Assembly (NCBI GenBank): GCA_964235945.1
Contig: CAXSDV010000003.1
Coordinates: 1-64,000 of the forward strand
Origin: JASLDZ01 sp964235945
Lineage (GTDB): Bacteria > Pseudomonadota > Alphaproteobacteria > Caulobacterales > Caulobacteraceae
Reading direction: 5' to 3'
Length of the DNA: 64,000 nt
Position numbers and translations under genes: made by a program. The notes under the pieces are model-generated. The model was not told the DNA's origin and made no database searches. It saw only the letters and a list, made by a program, of their open reading frames with translations. Shown here in pieces: positions 16,532 to 25,148 of the stretch (its first letter is position 1; every line of letters begins with the position of its first letter).

Positions 16532-18046
16532 GTGGCCGGCCCCGGCTCCGCCCTGCGGCTGGTGGAGGCCGGCTGGACGCTGTCGCGCCACGACGCCCTG
16601 CTTCCGCGCGAGTACGCCGCGCTCGCCCCCGCGCCGGCGCGCGCCGCGGCGGCGCTGCTGCGGACCCTGGCGGGCGGCGGGCGCGCCCCCGGCCGCCCCG
16701 GCGAGCGGCTGGGCCGCGCCTTCGAGGCGCTGGGCCCGACGGCGATCAAGCTCGGCCAGCTCCTGTCCACCCGGGCGGACGTGTTCGGCGAGGAGGTCGC
16801 CGCCGACCTGTCGCGCCTGAAGGACCGCCTGCCCGCCTTCCCGGTGGAGGAGGCGCGCGCCCTGGTCGCCGCCTCGCTCGGCCGGCCGGTGGACGCGGTG
16901 TACGCCCGCTTCGAGCCCGCCGTGGCCGCCGCCAGCGTGGCCCAGGCGCACCCGGCGGTGCTCCACGACGGGCGGCGGGTGGCGGTGAAGGTGCTGCGGC
17001 CGGGGGTGGAGGCCGCCATCGCCCGCGACGTGCGCGCCATGCGCTTCGCCGCGCGGCTGGCCGAGCGCCACCTGCCCGTCTCGCGCCGGCTGGAGCCCCT
17101 GGCCTTCACCGCCGCGGTGGCCCGCTCGCTCGAGCTCGAGACGGATCTGCGCCTGGAGGCGGCCGCCGCCAGCGAGATGGGCGAGGTCATGGCCGGCGAC
17201 GGGCTGATGAGCGCCCCCGCCGTGGTGTGGGAGGGGGTGGGCCGGCGCGTGCTGACGCTGGAATGGGTGCGCGGCCGCCCCCTGTCCGACCCCGCCGTGC
17301 TGGCCGACCCGACGCTGGATCGCAAGGCGCTGGCCGCCGGCGTGATCCGCGCCTTCCTGACCCAGGCGCTCGACCACGGCGTGTTCCACGCCGACCTGCA
17401 CGAGGGCAACCTGTTCGTGGAGGCCCCCGCCAAGCTCCACGCGGTGGATTTCGGCATCGTCGGCCGCCTCGGGCCCGCCGAGCGGCGCTTCCTGGCGGAG
17501 ATCCTGTGGGGCTTCCTCCAGCGCGACTACCGGCGGGTGGCCGAGGTGCACTTCGAGGCGGGCTACGTGCCGCGGGTCCACGCGGTGGACGACTTCGCCC
17601 AGGCGCTGCGCGCGGTGGGCGAGCCCATCTTCGGCCGGCCGGCGCGGGAGGTCTCCATGGGGCGCCTCTTGGGCCAGCTGTTCGAGGTCACGGGGCTGTT
17701 CGACATGCACCTGCGCCCCGAGCTCGTGCTGCTGCAGAAGACCATGACCACGGTGGAGGGGGTGTCGCGCCGGCTGGACCCGGACAGCGACATCTGGGAG
17801 GCGGCGCGCCCCATCGTGCAGCGCTGGGTGGCGCGCGAGCTCTCCCCCGTCGCCCGCGCCCGCGACTTCGCCCTGCGCGGCGTGCGCGTGCTGGAAGCGC
17901 TGGAGCGCCGGATCGAGGCTCCGCCCCCGCCCGTGGTGGCGTTGGAGCGCCGAAGCGGCGGCTTCGGGGCGGGCGCGCTGGTGGGGGCCCTGTCGGCGCT
18001 CGCCGGCGTCGCGGCCGCCCTGGCGTTCGGCCTCACAGGACGTTGA
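16532..18046 (+). CDS. ubiB: UbiB, ABC1/ADCK-type atypical kinase of ubiquinone biosynthesis
   Basis: 504 residues. Contains the family KxGQ motif (AIKLGQLLSTRADV, about 71-84), the Ala-rich loop AAASVAQAH, the catalytic-loop equivalent HADLHEGNLF (about 286), the metal-binding VDFGIVGRL (about 305), and a hydrophobic C-terminal helix (about 480-504) that anchors it to the inner membrane. UbiB proteins act as ATPases needed for ubiquinone assembly. Starts with GTG 6 nt after ubiE, so co-translated with it. Confidence 0.95.
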   Translation: MAGPGSALRLVEAGWTLSRHDALLPREYAALAPAPARAAAALLRTLAGGGRAPGRPGERLGRAFEALGPTAIKLGQLLSTRADVFGEEVAADLSRLKDRLPAFPVEEARALVAASLGRPVDAVYARFEPAVAAASVAQAHPAVLHDGRRVAVKVLRPGVEAAIARDVRAMRFAARLAERHLPVSRRLEPLAFTAAVARSLELETDLRLEAAAASEMGEVMAGDGLMSAPAVVWEGVGRRVLTLEWVRGRPLSDPAVLADPTLDRKALAAGVIRAFLTQALDHGVFHADLHEGNLFVEAPAKLHAVDFGIVGRLGPAERRFLAEILWGFLQRDYRRVAEVHFEAGYVPRVHAVDDFAQALRAVGEPIFGRPAREVSMGRLLGQLFEVTGLFDMHLRPELVLLQKTMTTVEGVSRRLDPDSDIWEAARPIVQRWVARELSPVARARDFALRGVRVLEALERRIEAPPPPVVALERRSGGFGAGALVGALSALAGVAAALAFGLTGR

Positions 18047-18132
18047 GGCGTCTCCCAGGCGGGCGCCGGACAAGCGGAGCATAGACGGGGGGAACGGCGC
18101 GGGATCGTCCGCGCCGATACGGGATTTCCTCC

Positions 18133-18426
18133 ATGAAACTGTTCGCCTCCGCCCTCGCCGTCGCCGCCCTCGTCGCGGGCGCCGCCTCCGCCCAGGCGCC
18201 CGCGGCCAGGCCCGTCCCCGTCGCGCAGGGCGCTTCGGCCATGACCACGCCCACCAAGACCGCGCCGCACGCGACCACCACCTCCAAGACCACCGTCAAG
18301 GGCGGCCCGGTCACCCGCACCGCCGCCTCCATGGAGTGCTCCAAGCAGGCGGACGCGCAGAACCTGCACGGCAAGGCGCGCAAGAAGATGATGTCCACCT
18401 GCAAGTCGGCCGCCAAGAAGGCCTGA
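18133..18426 (+). CDS. PsiF-repeat exported protein
   Basis: 97 residues: a signal peptide (MKLFASALAVAALVAGAASA, cleavage after AQA likely), a Thr/Ala-rich linker, then one PsiF-type repeat near the C-terminus (ECSKQADAQNLHGKARKKM) with two Cys. PsiF in E. coli is phosphate-starvation inducible; its molecular role is unknown. A short GC stem-loop (18096-18115) lies in the leader and a strong terminator follows, so this is a monocistronic unit. Confidence 0.8.
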   Translation: MKLFASALAVAALVAGAASAQAPAARPVPVAQGASAMTTPTKTAPHATTTSKTTVKGGPVTRTAASMECSKQADAQNLHGKARKKMMSTCKSAAKKA

Positions 18427-18436
18427 TCCCCCGCGG

Positions 18437-18477
18437 GCCGGCGCGCGCCCCACCCGGCGCGCGCCGGCTTGACTTTG
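18437..18477 (+). terminator. Rho-independent terminator after the PsiF-type gene
   Basis: Perfect 13-bp stem GCCGGCGCGCGCC (18437-18449) with GGCGCGCGCCGGC (18456-18468), 6-nt loop, then TTGACTTT. It starts 11 nt after the stop codon. Confidence 0.8.
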
Positions 18478-18504
18478 CGGCGGCGGGCGGCTGCTGACGG
18501 CGCC

Positions 18505-19527
18505 ATGCACCTGCTCCCCCGCACGGCCGAGCACATGCGCGGCCGCGCCGAACTCGTCGACGCCGACCCGGCGGTCGTCGTCCACCGGAACGTCTACGCG
18601 ACGCCCCATGTCGAGGACGGCCGCTGGGGCGTGTTCGACGCCGACGACCGGCCGGCGGCCCTGGCCGTGGAGATGGGCCTCGACCCCCTCGCCCCCCTGC
18701 GCCAGACGCCCGAGAGCCCCACCCGCGCCGCCCTGGTGACCGAGCGCGCGCCCGCGGGCTTCGATTACGTCTACGCAGGCCGCTACGTGCACCACTTCGG
18801 CCACTTCCTGGTGGAGACCTTGTCGCGCCTATGGCCCTGGCGCGAGGGCCTGCCGGCGCGCACCAAGCTCGTATTTCACGGCGACGGCGACCCGGCGGTC
18901 TGGTTCACCACCCCCTTTGCGCGCGCCGCGTTCTCGGCGCTCGACCTCGGGCCGGACGACGTGCTGCACGTGGACCGCCCGCTGCGCTTCGAGCGCCTGC
19001 TCACCCCCGGCCAGAGCTTCATGCCCGGCGCGCGCGCCCACCGCGTGTTCGCCGACATGACCCGTCGCATGGGCGAGCGCCTGACGCACGGCCTGCCCCG
19101 GCGCCCGCGCACCGATCGCCCGGCCTTCATGGCCAAGACGCGGCTGATCGGCGGCGTGTCGCACCTGCTCAACGAAGGCGCGGTGGTGGAGCGGCTGGCG
19201 GAGCGCGGCGTGGAGATCGTCCACCCGCAGGAGATGTCGTTGGCCCAGCACGTGCGCTTCCTGGAGGAACGGCGCACGATCTCCGGCTGGGTCTCGTCCG
19301 CCCACCACCCCCGCCTGTTCACGCCGGAGGCGGGACGCTTCTCCATGCTGGCGCCCGAGCGGCCCAACTCCAACTTCGCGCTGATCGACGGCCTCATGGG
19401 CCGACCGGGCGACTACTGGTGGGACCCCGACAGCCGCAACACGCCCTTGCCCGGCTCCACCTTCATCGTCGACCGGGTGGTCTCCGATCCCGTGGCGGTG
19501 GCGGACGCGTTGCTGGAGACGTTCTGA
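18505..19527 (+). CDS. GT61-type glycosyltransferase (DUF563-like)
   Basis: 340 residues. The stretch HHFGHFLVETLSRLWPW is the hallmark of the GT61/DUF563 family, followed further on by PGQSFMPGARAHRVF and the C-terminal block LAQHVRFLEERRTISGWVSS. Family members transfer sugars such as xylose or N-acetylglucosamine; in bacteria they usually sit in capsule or LPS loci. This one stands alone among housekeeping genes, 3 nt from the convergent purA. The ATG at 18505 is chosen; a TTG at 18469 is in frame but overlaps the terminator. Confidence 0.75.
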   Translation: MHLLPRTAEHMRGRAELVDADPAVVVHRNVYATPHVEDGRWGVFDADDRPAALAVEMGLDPLAPLRQTPESPTRAALVTERAPAGFDYVYAGRYVHHFGHFLVETLSRLWPWREGLPARTKLVFHGDGDPAVWFTTPFARAAFSALDLGPDDVLHVDRPLRFERLLTPGQSFMPGARAHRVFADMTRRMGERLTHGLPRRPRTDRPAFMAKTRLIGGVSHLLNEGAVVERLAERGVEIVHPQEMSLAQHVRFLEERRTISGWVSSAHHPRLFTPEAGRFSMLAPERPNSNFALIDGLMGRPGDYWWDPDSRNTPLPGSTFIVDRVVSDPVAVADALLETF

Positions 19528-19530
19528 ACG

Positions 19531-20820
19531 TCAGCCCTGGAAGGGGTCGCGCATCAGGATGGTGTCGTCGCGGTCGGGGCTGGTGGAGAGCAGGGCCACG
19601 GGGGCGCCGATCAGCTCCTCCAGCCGGCTGACGTACTTGGCCGCCGCCGCCGGCAGGTCGCGGATGGAGCGCGCGCCCTGGGTGCTCTCGCTCCAGCCCT
19701 CCAGCTCCTCGTAGATCGGCTCGCAGGCGCGCTGGTCGGCCATGCCCGCGGGCAGGTGGTCGAGCGGCAGGCCGTGCAGGCGGTAGCCCGTGCACACGCG
19801 CAGGGTCTCGAAGCCGTCCAGGACGTCGAGCTTGGTCAGCGCGATCCCGTCTATGCCGTTGATCGCCACCGACTGGCGCGCCAGCACCGCGTCGAACCAG
19901 CCGCAGCGGCGCGCCCGGCCGGTGACGGTGCCGAACTCGCGTCCGCGCTCGCCCATGCGCCGGCCGTCCTCGTCGGTGAGCTCGGTGGGGAAGGGGCCTT
20001 CGCCCACGCGGGTGACGTAGGCCTTCATGATCCCCAGCACGTAGCCGACCCGCGAGGGGCCGAGCCCCGAGCCCGCCGCCGCCTGCCCCGCGACCGTGTT
20101 GGAGGAGGTCACGTAGGGATAGGTGCCGTGGTCCACGTCCAGGAGCGCGCCCTGCGCCCCCTCGAACAGCACGCGCCGGCCCTCGCGCACCAGGGTGTCC
20201 AGCACGCGCCAGGCGGGGCGGGCGTAGGGCAGGATCTTGGGCGCGACCGCGTCCAGCTCGGCCATGAGCGCCTCGGGGGTGGCCTCGGGCAGGTCGAGCC
20301 CGCGGCGCAGGGCGCCGTGGTGGGCCAGCAGGCGCGCGATCTTGGTCTGCAGCGCCTCGCGGTCGGCGAGGTCGGCCACGCGGATGGCGCGGCGGCCCAC
20401 CTTGTCCTCGTAGGCGGGACCGATGCCGCGCCCGGTGGTGCCGATGCGGCCCGCCCCCGCCTGGCGCTCGCGCGCCTGGTCCAGGTCGCGGTGCAGGGTG
20501 AGGATCAGGCAGGCGTTGTCCGCCAGGGTCAGCAGGTCGGGCCCGACCTCCACGCCCTGGCCGCGCACGCGCTCGACCTCGTCGAGGAAGGCCTGGGGGT
20601 CGACCACCACGCCCGAGCCGATCACGCTGGGCTTGCCCTGCACCACGCCCGAGGGCAGCAGGCTCAGCTTATAGACCTTGTCGCCCACCACCAGCGTGTG
20701 GCCCGCGTTGTGGCCCCCCTGGAAGCGCACCACCACGTCCGCCCGGTTGGACAGCCAGTCGACGATCTTGCCCTTGCCCTCGTCGCCCCATTGGGCGCCG
20801 ACGACCACCACGTTTCCCAA
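19531..20820 (-). CDS. purA: Adenylosuccinate synthetase
   Basis: 429 residues, the normal length. Catalyses IMP + aspartate + GTP to adenylosuccinate, the first committed step to AMP. Shows the GTP loop GDEGKGK (residues 12-18) with the catalytic Asp, GGHNAGHTLV with the catalytic His, and the conserved GTTGRGIGPAYEDK. Last gene of a minus-strand run serC-serA-pagL-purA and only 13 nt after pagL. Confidence 0.97.
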   Translation of the reverse strand: MGNVVVVGAQWGDEGKGKIVDWLSNRADVVVRFQGGHNAGHTLVVGDKVYKLSLLPSGVVQGKPSVIGSGVVVDPQAFLDEVERVRGQGVEVGPDLLTLADNACLILTLHRDLDQARERQAGAGRIGTTGRGIGPAYEDKVGRRAIRVADLADREALQTKIARLLAHHGALRRGLDLPEATPEALMAELDAVAPKILPYARPAWRVLDTLVREGRRVLFEGAQGALLDVDHGTYPYVTSSNTVAGQAAAGSGLGPSRVGYVLGIMKAYVTRVGEGPFPTELTDEDGRRMGERGREFGTVTGRARRCGWFDAVLARQSVAINGIDGIALTKLDVLDGFETLRVCTGYRLHGLPLDHLPAGMADQRACEPIYEELEGWSESTQGARSIRDLPAAAAKYVSRLEELIGAPVALLSTSPDRDDTILMRDPFQG

Positions 20821-20833
20821 GACTTCAGACCCC

Positions 20834-21427
20834 TTAGTGGAACTTGTAGACGACGCGCAGGCCGACGTCGTCGAGCCCTTCGTTCTTGCCCTGGTGCAGG
20901 ATCTGTCCGTTGGACAGGTGCGTCCACGAGACCTCGGCCAGCCACTGGTCGCTGATCTTGTAGCCGCCCGCCAGCTCCGGCTCGAACAGCACGGGATCGC
21001 CGAAGTCGATGCGCCCGCGGTAGAGGTGCAGGCGCCGCTCCAGCTCGCCCGGCGACAGGTTCGGCGCGTTGGCGGGCGGCAGGTCGTACTTGCCGGTGGT
21101 GTAGGCGATGCCGATGCCCGGCCGGATGTAGAAGGGCGTGCGCAGGATCGGCACCTTCCAGTCGAAGCCGGTGGCCACGAAGTCGGTCGAGTACTTGTTG
21201 TTGAACGACAGCAGGACGTGGACCTGCGGGTGGAGGATGTACTTCGACCAGCCGTAGGTCAGCCGCTCGGTGCGGTAGCCGAGCTGCACGTCGAAGGAGT
21301 CGCGCTCGCGGTCGGCGGGGCCGAGGTCGTGGGCGAAGCCGCCCAGCATGAGCTCGCCCGCGTGGGCGGCGGGGGCGGCGGCGCAAGCCAGGAGCACGCC
21401 CAGGAGGGCGCCGAAGCGACGAGTCAT
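20834..21427 (-). CDS. pagL: PagL-type lipid A 3-O-deacylase (acyloxyacyl hydrolase)
   Basis: 197 residues with a clear signal peptide (cleavage after AHA near residue 23) and an outer-membrane barrel pattern ending in VVYKFH. The C-terminal block SWTHLSNG ... NEGLDDVGLR carries the PagL His-x-Ser-Asn catalytic element and the later acidic/polar residues of the family. Expected to remove the 3-linked acyl chain from lipid A. Its place between serA and purA is unrelated to LPS genes; the 13-nt spacing to purA suggests shared transcription. Confidence 0.85.
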   Translation of the reverse strand: MTRRFGALLGVLLACAAAPAAHAGELMLGGFAHDLGPADRERDSFDVQLGYRTERLTYGWSKYILHPQVHVLLSFNNKYSTDFVATGFDWKVPILRTPFYIRPGIGIAYTTGKYDLPPANAPNLSPGELERRLHLYRGRIDFGDPVLFEPELAGGYKISDQWLAEVSWTHLSNGQILHQGKNEGLDDVGLRVVYKFH

Positions 21428-21520
21428 GCGTGGATGTCCCCGGGCGCGGCCGCCGCCGCCGTGTCGCCGCCCTTATGGCCGCGAAGGGCGCCCCGGCCAA
21501 GCGCCCCCTTCGGCCGCGCT

Positions 21521-23095
21521 TCAGAAGGCCAGGAGGCGCGCCTCCTGCACGTGGGGCAGGGCGCGCACGCGCTCCAGGAGCGGCGCGTCCAGGGTCTGGT
21601 CCACCCCCACCAGGGCGATGGCGTCGCCGCCCGAGCCGGTGCGCCCGAGGTTGAAGGTGGCGATGTTCACCCCCGCCTCGGCCAACAGGCCCCCCAGGGC
21701 GCCGATGAAGCCCGGCTTGTCGCTGTTGTTGACGTAGAGCATGGCGGCGCTGAGCGGGGCCTCCAGGTCCATGCCCTTGACCTCCACCACCCGCGGCGCC
21801 CCCGCCACCACCGCGCCCGCAAAGGCGCGCGGCCCGTCCGCGGCGTGGACGGTGACGCGCACCAGGCTGTCGTAGACGGGGGAGAGCTCCTGGCGGCTCT
21901 CGGTCACGGTGATCCCCCGCGCCTTGGCCACCTCCGGCGCGGAGACCATGTTCACCTCCGCCAGCATGGGGCGCAGCACCCCGGCCAGCGCCGCGGCGGT
22001 GACCGGCCGCGTGTTCAGCCGCGCCACCTCGCCCACATAGGCGATGTCGATGGAGACCAGCCCCTCGTCCACCATCTGCCCCGCCAGGGCGCCGAGCTTG
22101 CCCGCCAGTTCGATGAAGGGCTTGAGCCGCGGGGCCTCCTCGGCGGTGACGGAGGGGCTGTTGAGCGCGTTCACCACCGCCCCGGTCAGCAGGTAGTCGC
22201 TGATCTGCTCGGCCACCTGCAGGGCCACGTTCTCCTGCGCCTCGGCGGTGGAGGCCCCCAGGTGCGGGGTGGCCACGAAGTTGGGGGCGCCGAACAGCAC
22301 GTTCTCCTTGGCGGGTTCGGCGACGAACACGTCGAAGGCCGCGCCTCCTACTTGCCCGCTGTCGAGCGCCGCGCGCAGCGCCGCCTCGTCCACCAAGCCG
22401 CCGCGGGCGCAGTTGACGATGCGCACGCCGCGCTTCGTCTTGGCCAGCGCCTCGGCCGAGAGGATGCCGCGCGTCTTGTCGGTCAGCGGGGTGTGCAGGC
22501 TGATGAAGTCGGCGCGCGCCAGGAGTTCGTCGAGCTCCAGCTTCTCCACGCCGATCTCCACGGCGCGCTCGGGGGAGAGGAAGGGATCGTAGGCGACCAC
22601 CTTCATCTTCAGCCCCTGGGCGCGGTCGGCGACGATGGAGCCGATGTTGCCGCAGCCGATCAGCCCCAGGGTCTTGGCGTAGAGCTCGATCCCCATGAAG
22701 CGGTTCTTCTCCCACCGCCCCGCCTGGGTGGAGGCGTCCGCCGCGGGCAACTCGCGCGCCAGGGCGAAGATCATGGCCACCGCGTGCTCGGCGGTGGTGA
22801 TGGAGTTGCCGAACGGGGTGTTCATCACCACCACCCCCGCGGCGGTGGCGGCGGGGATGTCGACGTTGTCGACGCCGATGCCGGCGCGGCCCACCACCTT
22901 CAGGCGCGTGGCGGCGGCCAGCACCTCCTTGTCGGCCTTGGTGGCGGAGCGGACGGCGAGGCCGTCATACTCGCCGATGATCTGCAGGAGCTCGGCCTTG
23001 GACAGGCCGGTCTTCACGTCGGCCTCGACGCCGCGCTCCTTGAAGATCTGCACGGCGGCGGGGGACAGCTTGTCGGCGATGAGCACGCGGGGCAT
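21521..23095 (-). CDS. serA: D-3-phosphoglycerate dehydrogenase
   Basis: 524 residues, the long form with an intervening domain and a C-terminal ACT domain. First step of serine synthesis: 3-phosphoglycerate + NAD+ to 3-phosphohydroxypyruvate. Shows GLIGCGNIGSIVADRA (NAD-binding), the TPLTDKTRG and NCARGGLVDE blocks, the catalytic His region TPHLGASTAEAQ, and an ACT region SDKPGFIGALGG that may bind serine. ATG at 23095, 74 nt downstream of serC. A GC-rich hairpin without a T-run (about 21483-21511) follows the stop. Confidence 0.97.
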   Translation of the reverse strand: MPRVLIADKLSPAAVQIFKERGVEADVKTGLSKAELLQIIGEYDGLAVRSATKADKEVLAAATRLKVVGRAGIGVDNVDIPAATAAGVVVMNTPFGNSITTAEHAVAMIFALARELPAADASTQAGRWEKNRFMGIELYAKTLGLIGCGNIGSIVADRAQGLKMKVVAYDPFLSPERAVEIGVEKLELDELLARADFISLHTPLTDKTRGILSAEALAKTKRGVRIVNCARGGLVDEAALRAALDSGQVGGAAFDVFVAEPAKENVLFGAPNFVATPHLGASTAEAQENVALQVAEQISDYLLTGAVVNALNSPSVTAEEAPRLKPFIELAGKLGALAGQMVDEGLVSIDIAYVGEVARLNTRPVTAAALAGVLRPMLAEVNMVSAPEVAKARGITVTESRQELSPVYDSLVRVTVHAADGPRAFAGAVVAGAPRVVEVKGMDLEAPLSAAMLYVNNSDKPGFIGALGGLLAEAGVNIATFNLGRTGSGGDAIALVGVDQTLDAPLLERVRALPHVQEARLLAF

Positions 23096-23169
23096 GGCGG
23101 GAGTCTCCTGGCGCGCAGGCGGTCGTCCGCGCGCGCCGTCGGGAAGGGATGGGCGAAGAGGCCGGCCGC

Positions 23170-24366
23170 TCAGGCGGCGGCGGTTTCGGCGAGGGTCGCG
23201 GCGTAGGCCCAGTCGAGCCAGGGCAGGAGGGCCTGCACGTCGCCCGTCTCGACGGTGGCCCCGCACCAGACGCGCAGGCCCGGCGGGGCGTCGCGGTAGC
23301 CGCCCACGTCCAGCGCGGCGCCCTCCTTCTCCAGCCGCGCGGCCAGGCGCTTGGCGAAGTCGGCCTGGGCGTCCGGCGCGAGCGCCGTCACCTCCGGCGA
23401 GACCACCTTCAGGCACACGCTGGTGTTGGAGCGGGTGGCGGGGTCGGCGGCCAGGAAGTCGACCCAGGGCGTGGCCTCCACCCACCCGGCCAGTACTTCG
23501 AGGTTGGCGTCCGCCCGGCGGATCAGCTCGGACAGGCCGCCGATCCCCGCCGCCCAGTTCAGCGCGTCCAGGTAGTCCTCCACGCACAGCATGGACGGCG
23601 TGTTGATGGTCGCGCCCTCGAAGATGTCGGCGACGAGCTTGCCTCCCTTGGTCATGCGGAAGAGCTTGGGCAGGGGCCAGGGCGGCGAGTAGCTCTCCAG
23701 CCGCTCCACCGCGCGGGGGCCCAGGATCAGCACCCCGTGGGCCGCCTCGCCGCCCAGCGCCTTCTGCCAGGAGAAGGTGACCACATCGAGCTTCTCCCAG
23801 TCGAGCGCCTGGGCGAAGCAGGCGCTGGTGGCGTCGCAGATGGTCAGCCCGGTGCGGTCGGCGGAGATGAAGTCCGCGTCCGGCACGCGCACGCCGGAGG
23901 TGGTGCCGTTCCAGGGGAAGACGAGGTCGGCCGCGGGATCGACGCGCGCGAGGTCGGGCAGTTCGCCGTAGGGCGCGTCCAGCACCTCGCAGTCCTTGAG
24001 CTTGAGCTGCTTGACCGCGTCCGTCGCCCAGTCCTTGCCGAAGCTCTCGAACGCCAGGAGCTGCACCGGCCGCGCCCCCAGCATGGACCACATGGCCATC
24101 TCCACCGCCCCGGTGTCGGAGGCGGGCACGACGCCGATGCGGTGGGTGGAGGGAACCTCCAGCACCTCGCGCGTGCGGTCGATGGCGAGCTTGAGCCGCG
24201 CCTTGCCCGGCTTGGAACGGTGGGAGCGGCCCAGCACCGCCCCCTTCAGCTTGTCGGGGCTCCAGCCGGGCCGCTTAGCGCAGGGGCCGGAGGAGAACTC
24301 GGGCCGGGCGGGCCGCAGCGGCGGGCGCGCGTCGAGGTTCGCCGCGGGGGCGGTGGGGGTGGTCAC
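23170..24366 (-). CDS. serC: Phosphoserine aminotransferase
   Basis: 398 residues. Converts 3-phosphohydroxypyruvate and glutamate to phosphoserine; PLP enzyme. The PLP-Lys lies in FSWQKALGGE, and the N-terminus has the expected FSSGPCAKRPG. The GTG at 24366 is preferred because GGGAGA lies 7 nt before it; an ATG at 24381 is in frame, but the purine-rich sequence then lies inside the gene. Pairs with serA downstream, giving two of the three serine-pathway enzymes. Confidence 0.95.
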   Translation of the reverse strand: MTTPTAPAANLDARPPLRPARPEFSSGPCAKRPGWSPDKLKGAVLGRSHRSKPGKARLKLAIDRTREVLEVPSTHRIGVVPASDTGAVEMAMWSMLGARPVQLLAFESFGKDWATDAVKQLKLKDCEVLDAPYGELPDLARVDPAADLVFPWNGTTSGVRVPDADFISADRTGLTICDATSACFAQALDWEKLDVVTFSWQKALGGEAAHGVLILGPRAVERLESYSPPWPLPKLFRMTKGGKLVADIFEGATINTPSMLCVEDYLDALNWAAGIGGLSELIRRADANLEVLAGWVEATPWVDFLAADPATRSNTSVCLKVVSPEVTALAPDAQADFAKRLAARLEKEGAALDVGGYRDAPPGLRVWCGATVETGDVQALLPWLDWAYAATLAETAAA

Positions 24367-24381
24367 GTCGATGTCTCCCAT

Positions 24382-24577
24382 CCTTGCAGATGGACTGCGC
24401 CCCGTTGGGAGGGCGTGGCCCGGAACCGTCCTAGCCGCTCAGCCGCTTGGTGGCGACCCGCTTTCGGCGTGAACGCGTCCGGCCCCTCGGGTTCAGGCGG
24501 GGTTCAACTGCGGGGGTGTTTCCTCCCCCTCGTCACGACGACGGGACCGCCCGCCGCCCCATAGGAGAGATGAGACC
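24382..24577. promoter_or_regulatory. Divergent intergenic region with possible serC leader structure
   Basis: About 200 bp between serC (minus) and a small exported protein (plus). On the serC strand it can form GC-rich stems, for example GCCG/CGGC arms around about 24440-24470. Alphaproteobacteria often have a conserved serC leader RNA, but I cannot verify its consensus by eye. On the plus strand GGAAC (24422-24426) is followed 17 nt later by CGCT, one base off a sigma-EcfG -10. Confidence 0.25.
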
Positions 24578-24889
24578 ATGAAGACCCTGATCGCCGCCGC
24601 CGCCCTGGGCCTGGCCGCCCTGACCGCCCTGCCCGCCGCCGCCCAGGTGAACGCGCGCGAGTACAACCAGCAGCGCCGCATCGACCAGGGCGTGCGCTCG
24701 GGCGAGCTCACCCCGCGCGAGGCCGCCCACGTGGAGCGTCAACAGGACCGCATCAACGCCCACGAGAACCGCATGCGCGCCCGCAACGGCGGCTATCTGC
24801 GCCCCGGCCAGCGCGCCCGCCTGGCCCGCCAGCAGAACCGCGCCAGCCGTCACATCTACCGCGCCAAGCACAACGGCCGCGGGTACTGA
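24578..24889 (+). CDS. Small exported basic protein, function unknown
   Basis: 103 residues: signal peptide MKTLIAAAALGLAALTALPAAA, then a charged, helical, Arg/Gln/Asn-rich domain with the pattern RRIDQGVRSGELTPREAAHV and ENRMRARNGGYLRPGQRA. Proteins of this type are common in Alphaproteobacteria with no known function. A second member with the same RMRAR-G motif lies at 55127-55483. GGAGA precedes the ATG by 9 nt. Followed by a His-rich peptide gene on the same strand. Confidence 0.75.
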   Translation: MKTLIAAAALGLAALTALPAAAQVNAREYNQQRRIDQGVRSGELTPREAAHVERQQDRINAHENRMRARNGGYLRPGQRARLARQQNRASRHIYRAKHNGRGY

Positions 24890-24942
24890 GCCGCGAAGCC
24901 TCCGGCGAACTGACGCGTACGCCTCCAACGAAGGGATCGACC

Positions 24943-25119
24943 ATGAAGATCGTCATCGGGGCGCTCGCCCTCGCCGCGACCGTCGCCGCCACGGCGGCGG
25001 CGCCCGCCGCCCAGGCCGAGCCCTACGGCTATCACCACCGGCACGACGGGTATTACCCGCACCACCGGTTCCACCACCGGCGGCATCATCGCCACCACGA
25101 GTTCCGCCACGGCTACTGA
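24943..25119 (+). CDS. Small exported histidine-rich peptide
   Basis: 58 residues from an ATG at 24943 to TGA at 25117-25119. The first 25 residues are a signal peptide (MKIVIGALALAATVAATAAA, then PAAQA as the cleavage region). The mature part, about 33 residues, holds 12 His plus Tyr, Arg, Phe and Gly in patterns such as HHR, PHHRFHHRRHHRHH. Such composition suggests metal binding in the periplasm, but this is inference. GAAGGG lies upstream of the start. 53 nt after the preceding small exported protein, likely the same transcript. Confidence 0.65.
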   Translation: MKIVIGALALAATVAATAAAPAAQAEPYGYHHRHDGYYPHHRFHHRRHHRHHEFRHGY

Positions 25120-25148
25120 GCCGCGGCGTCGCCGGGGACGGGGGCGGC

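Noticed and set aside
24422..24447. Sigma-EcfG promoter before the exported protein at 24578
   Set aside because: The -10 reads CGCT rather than CGTT and it is 130 nt from the start; too weak to list.
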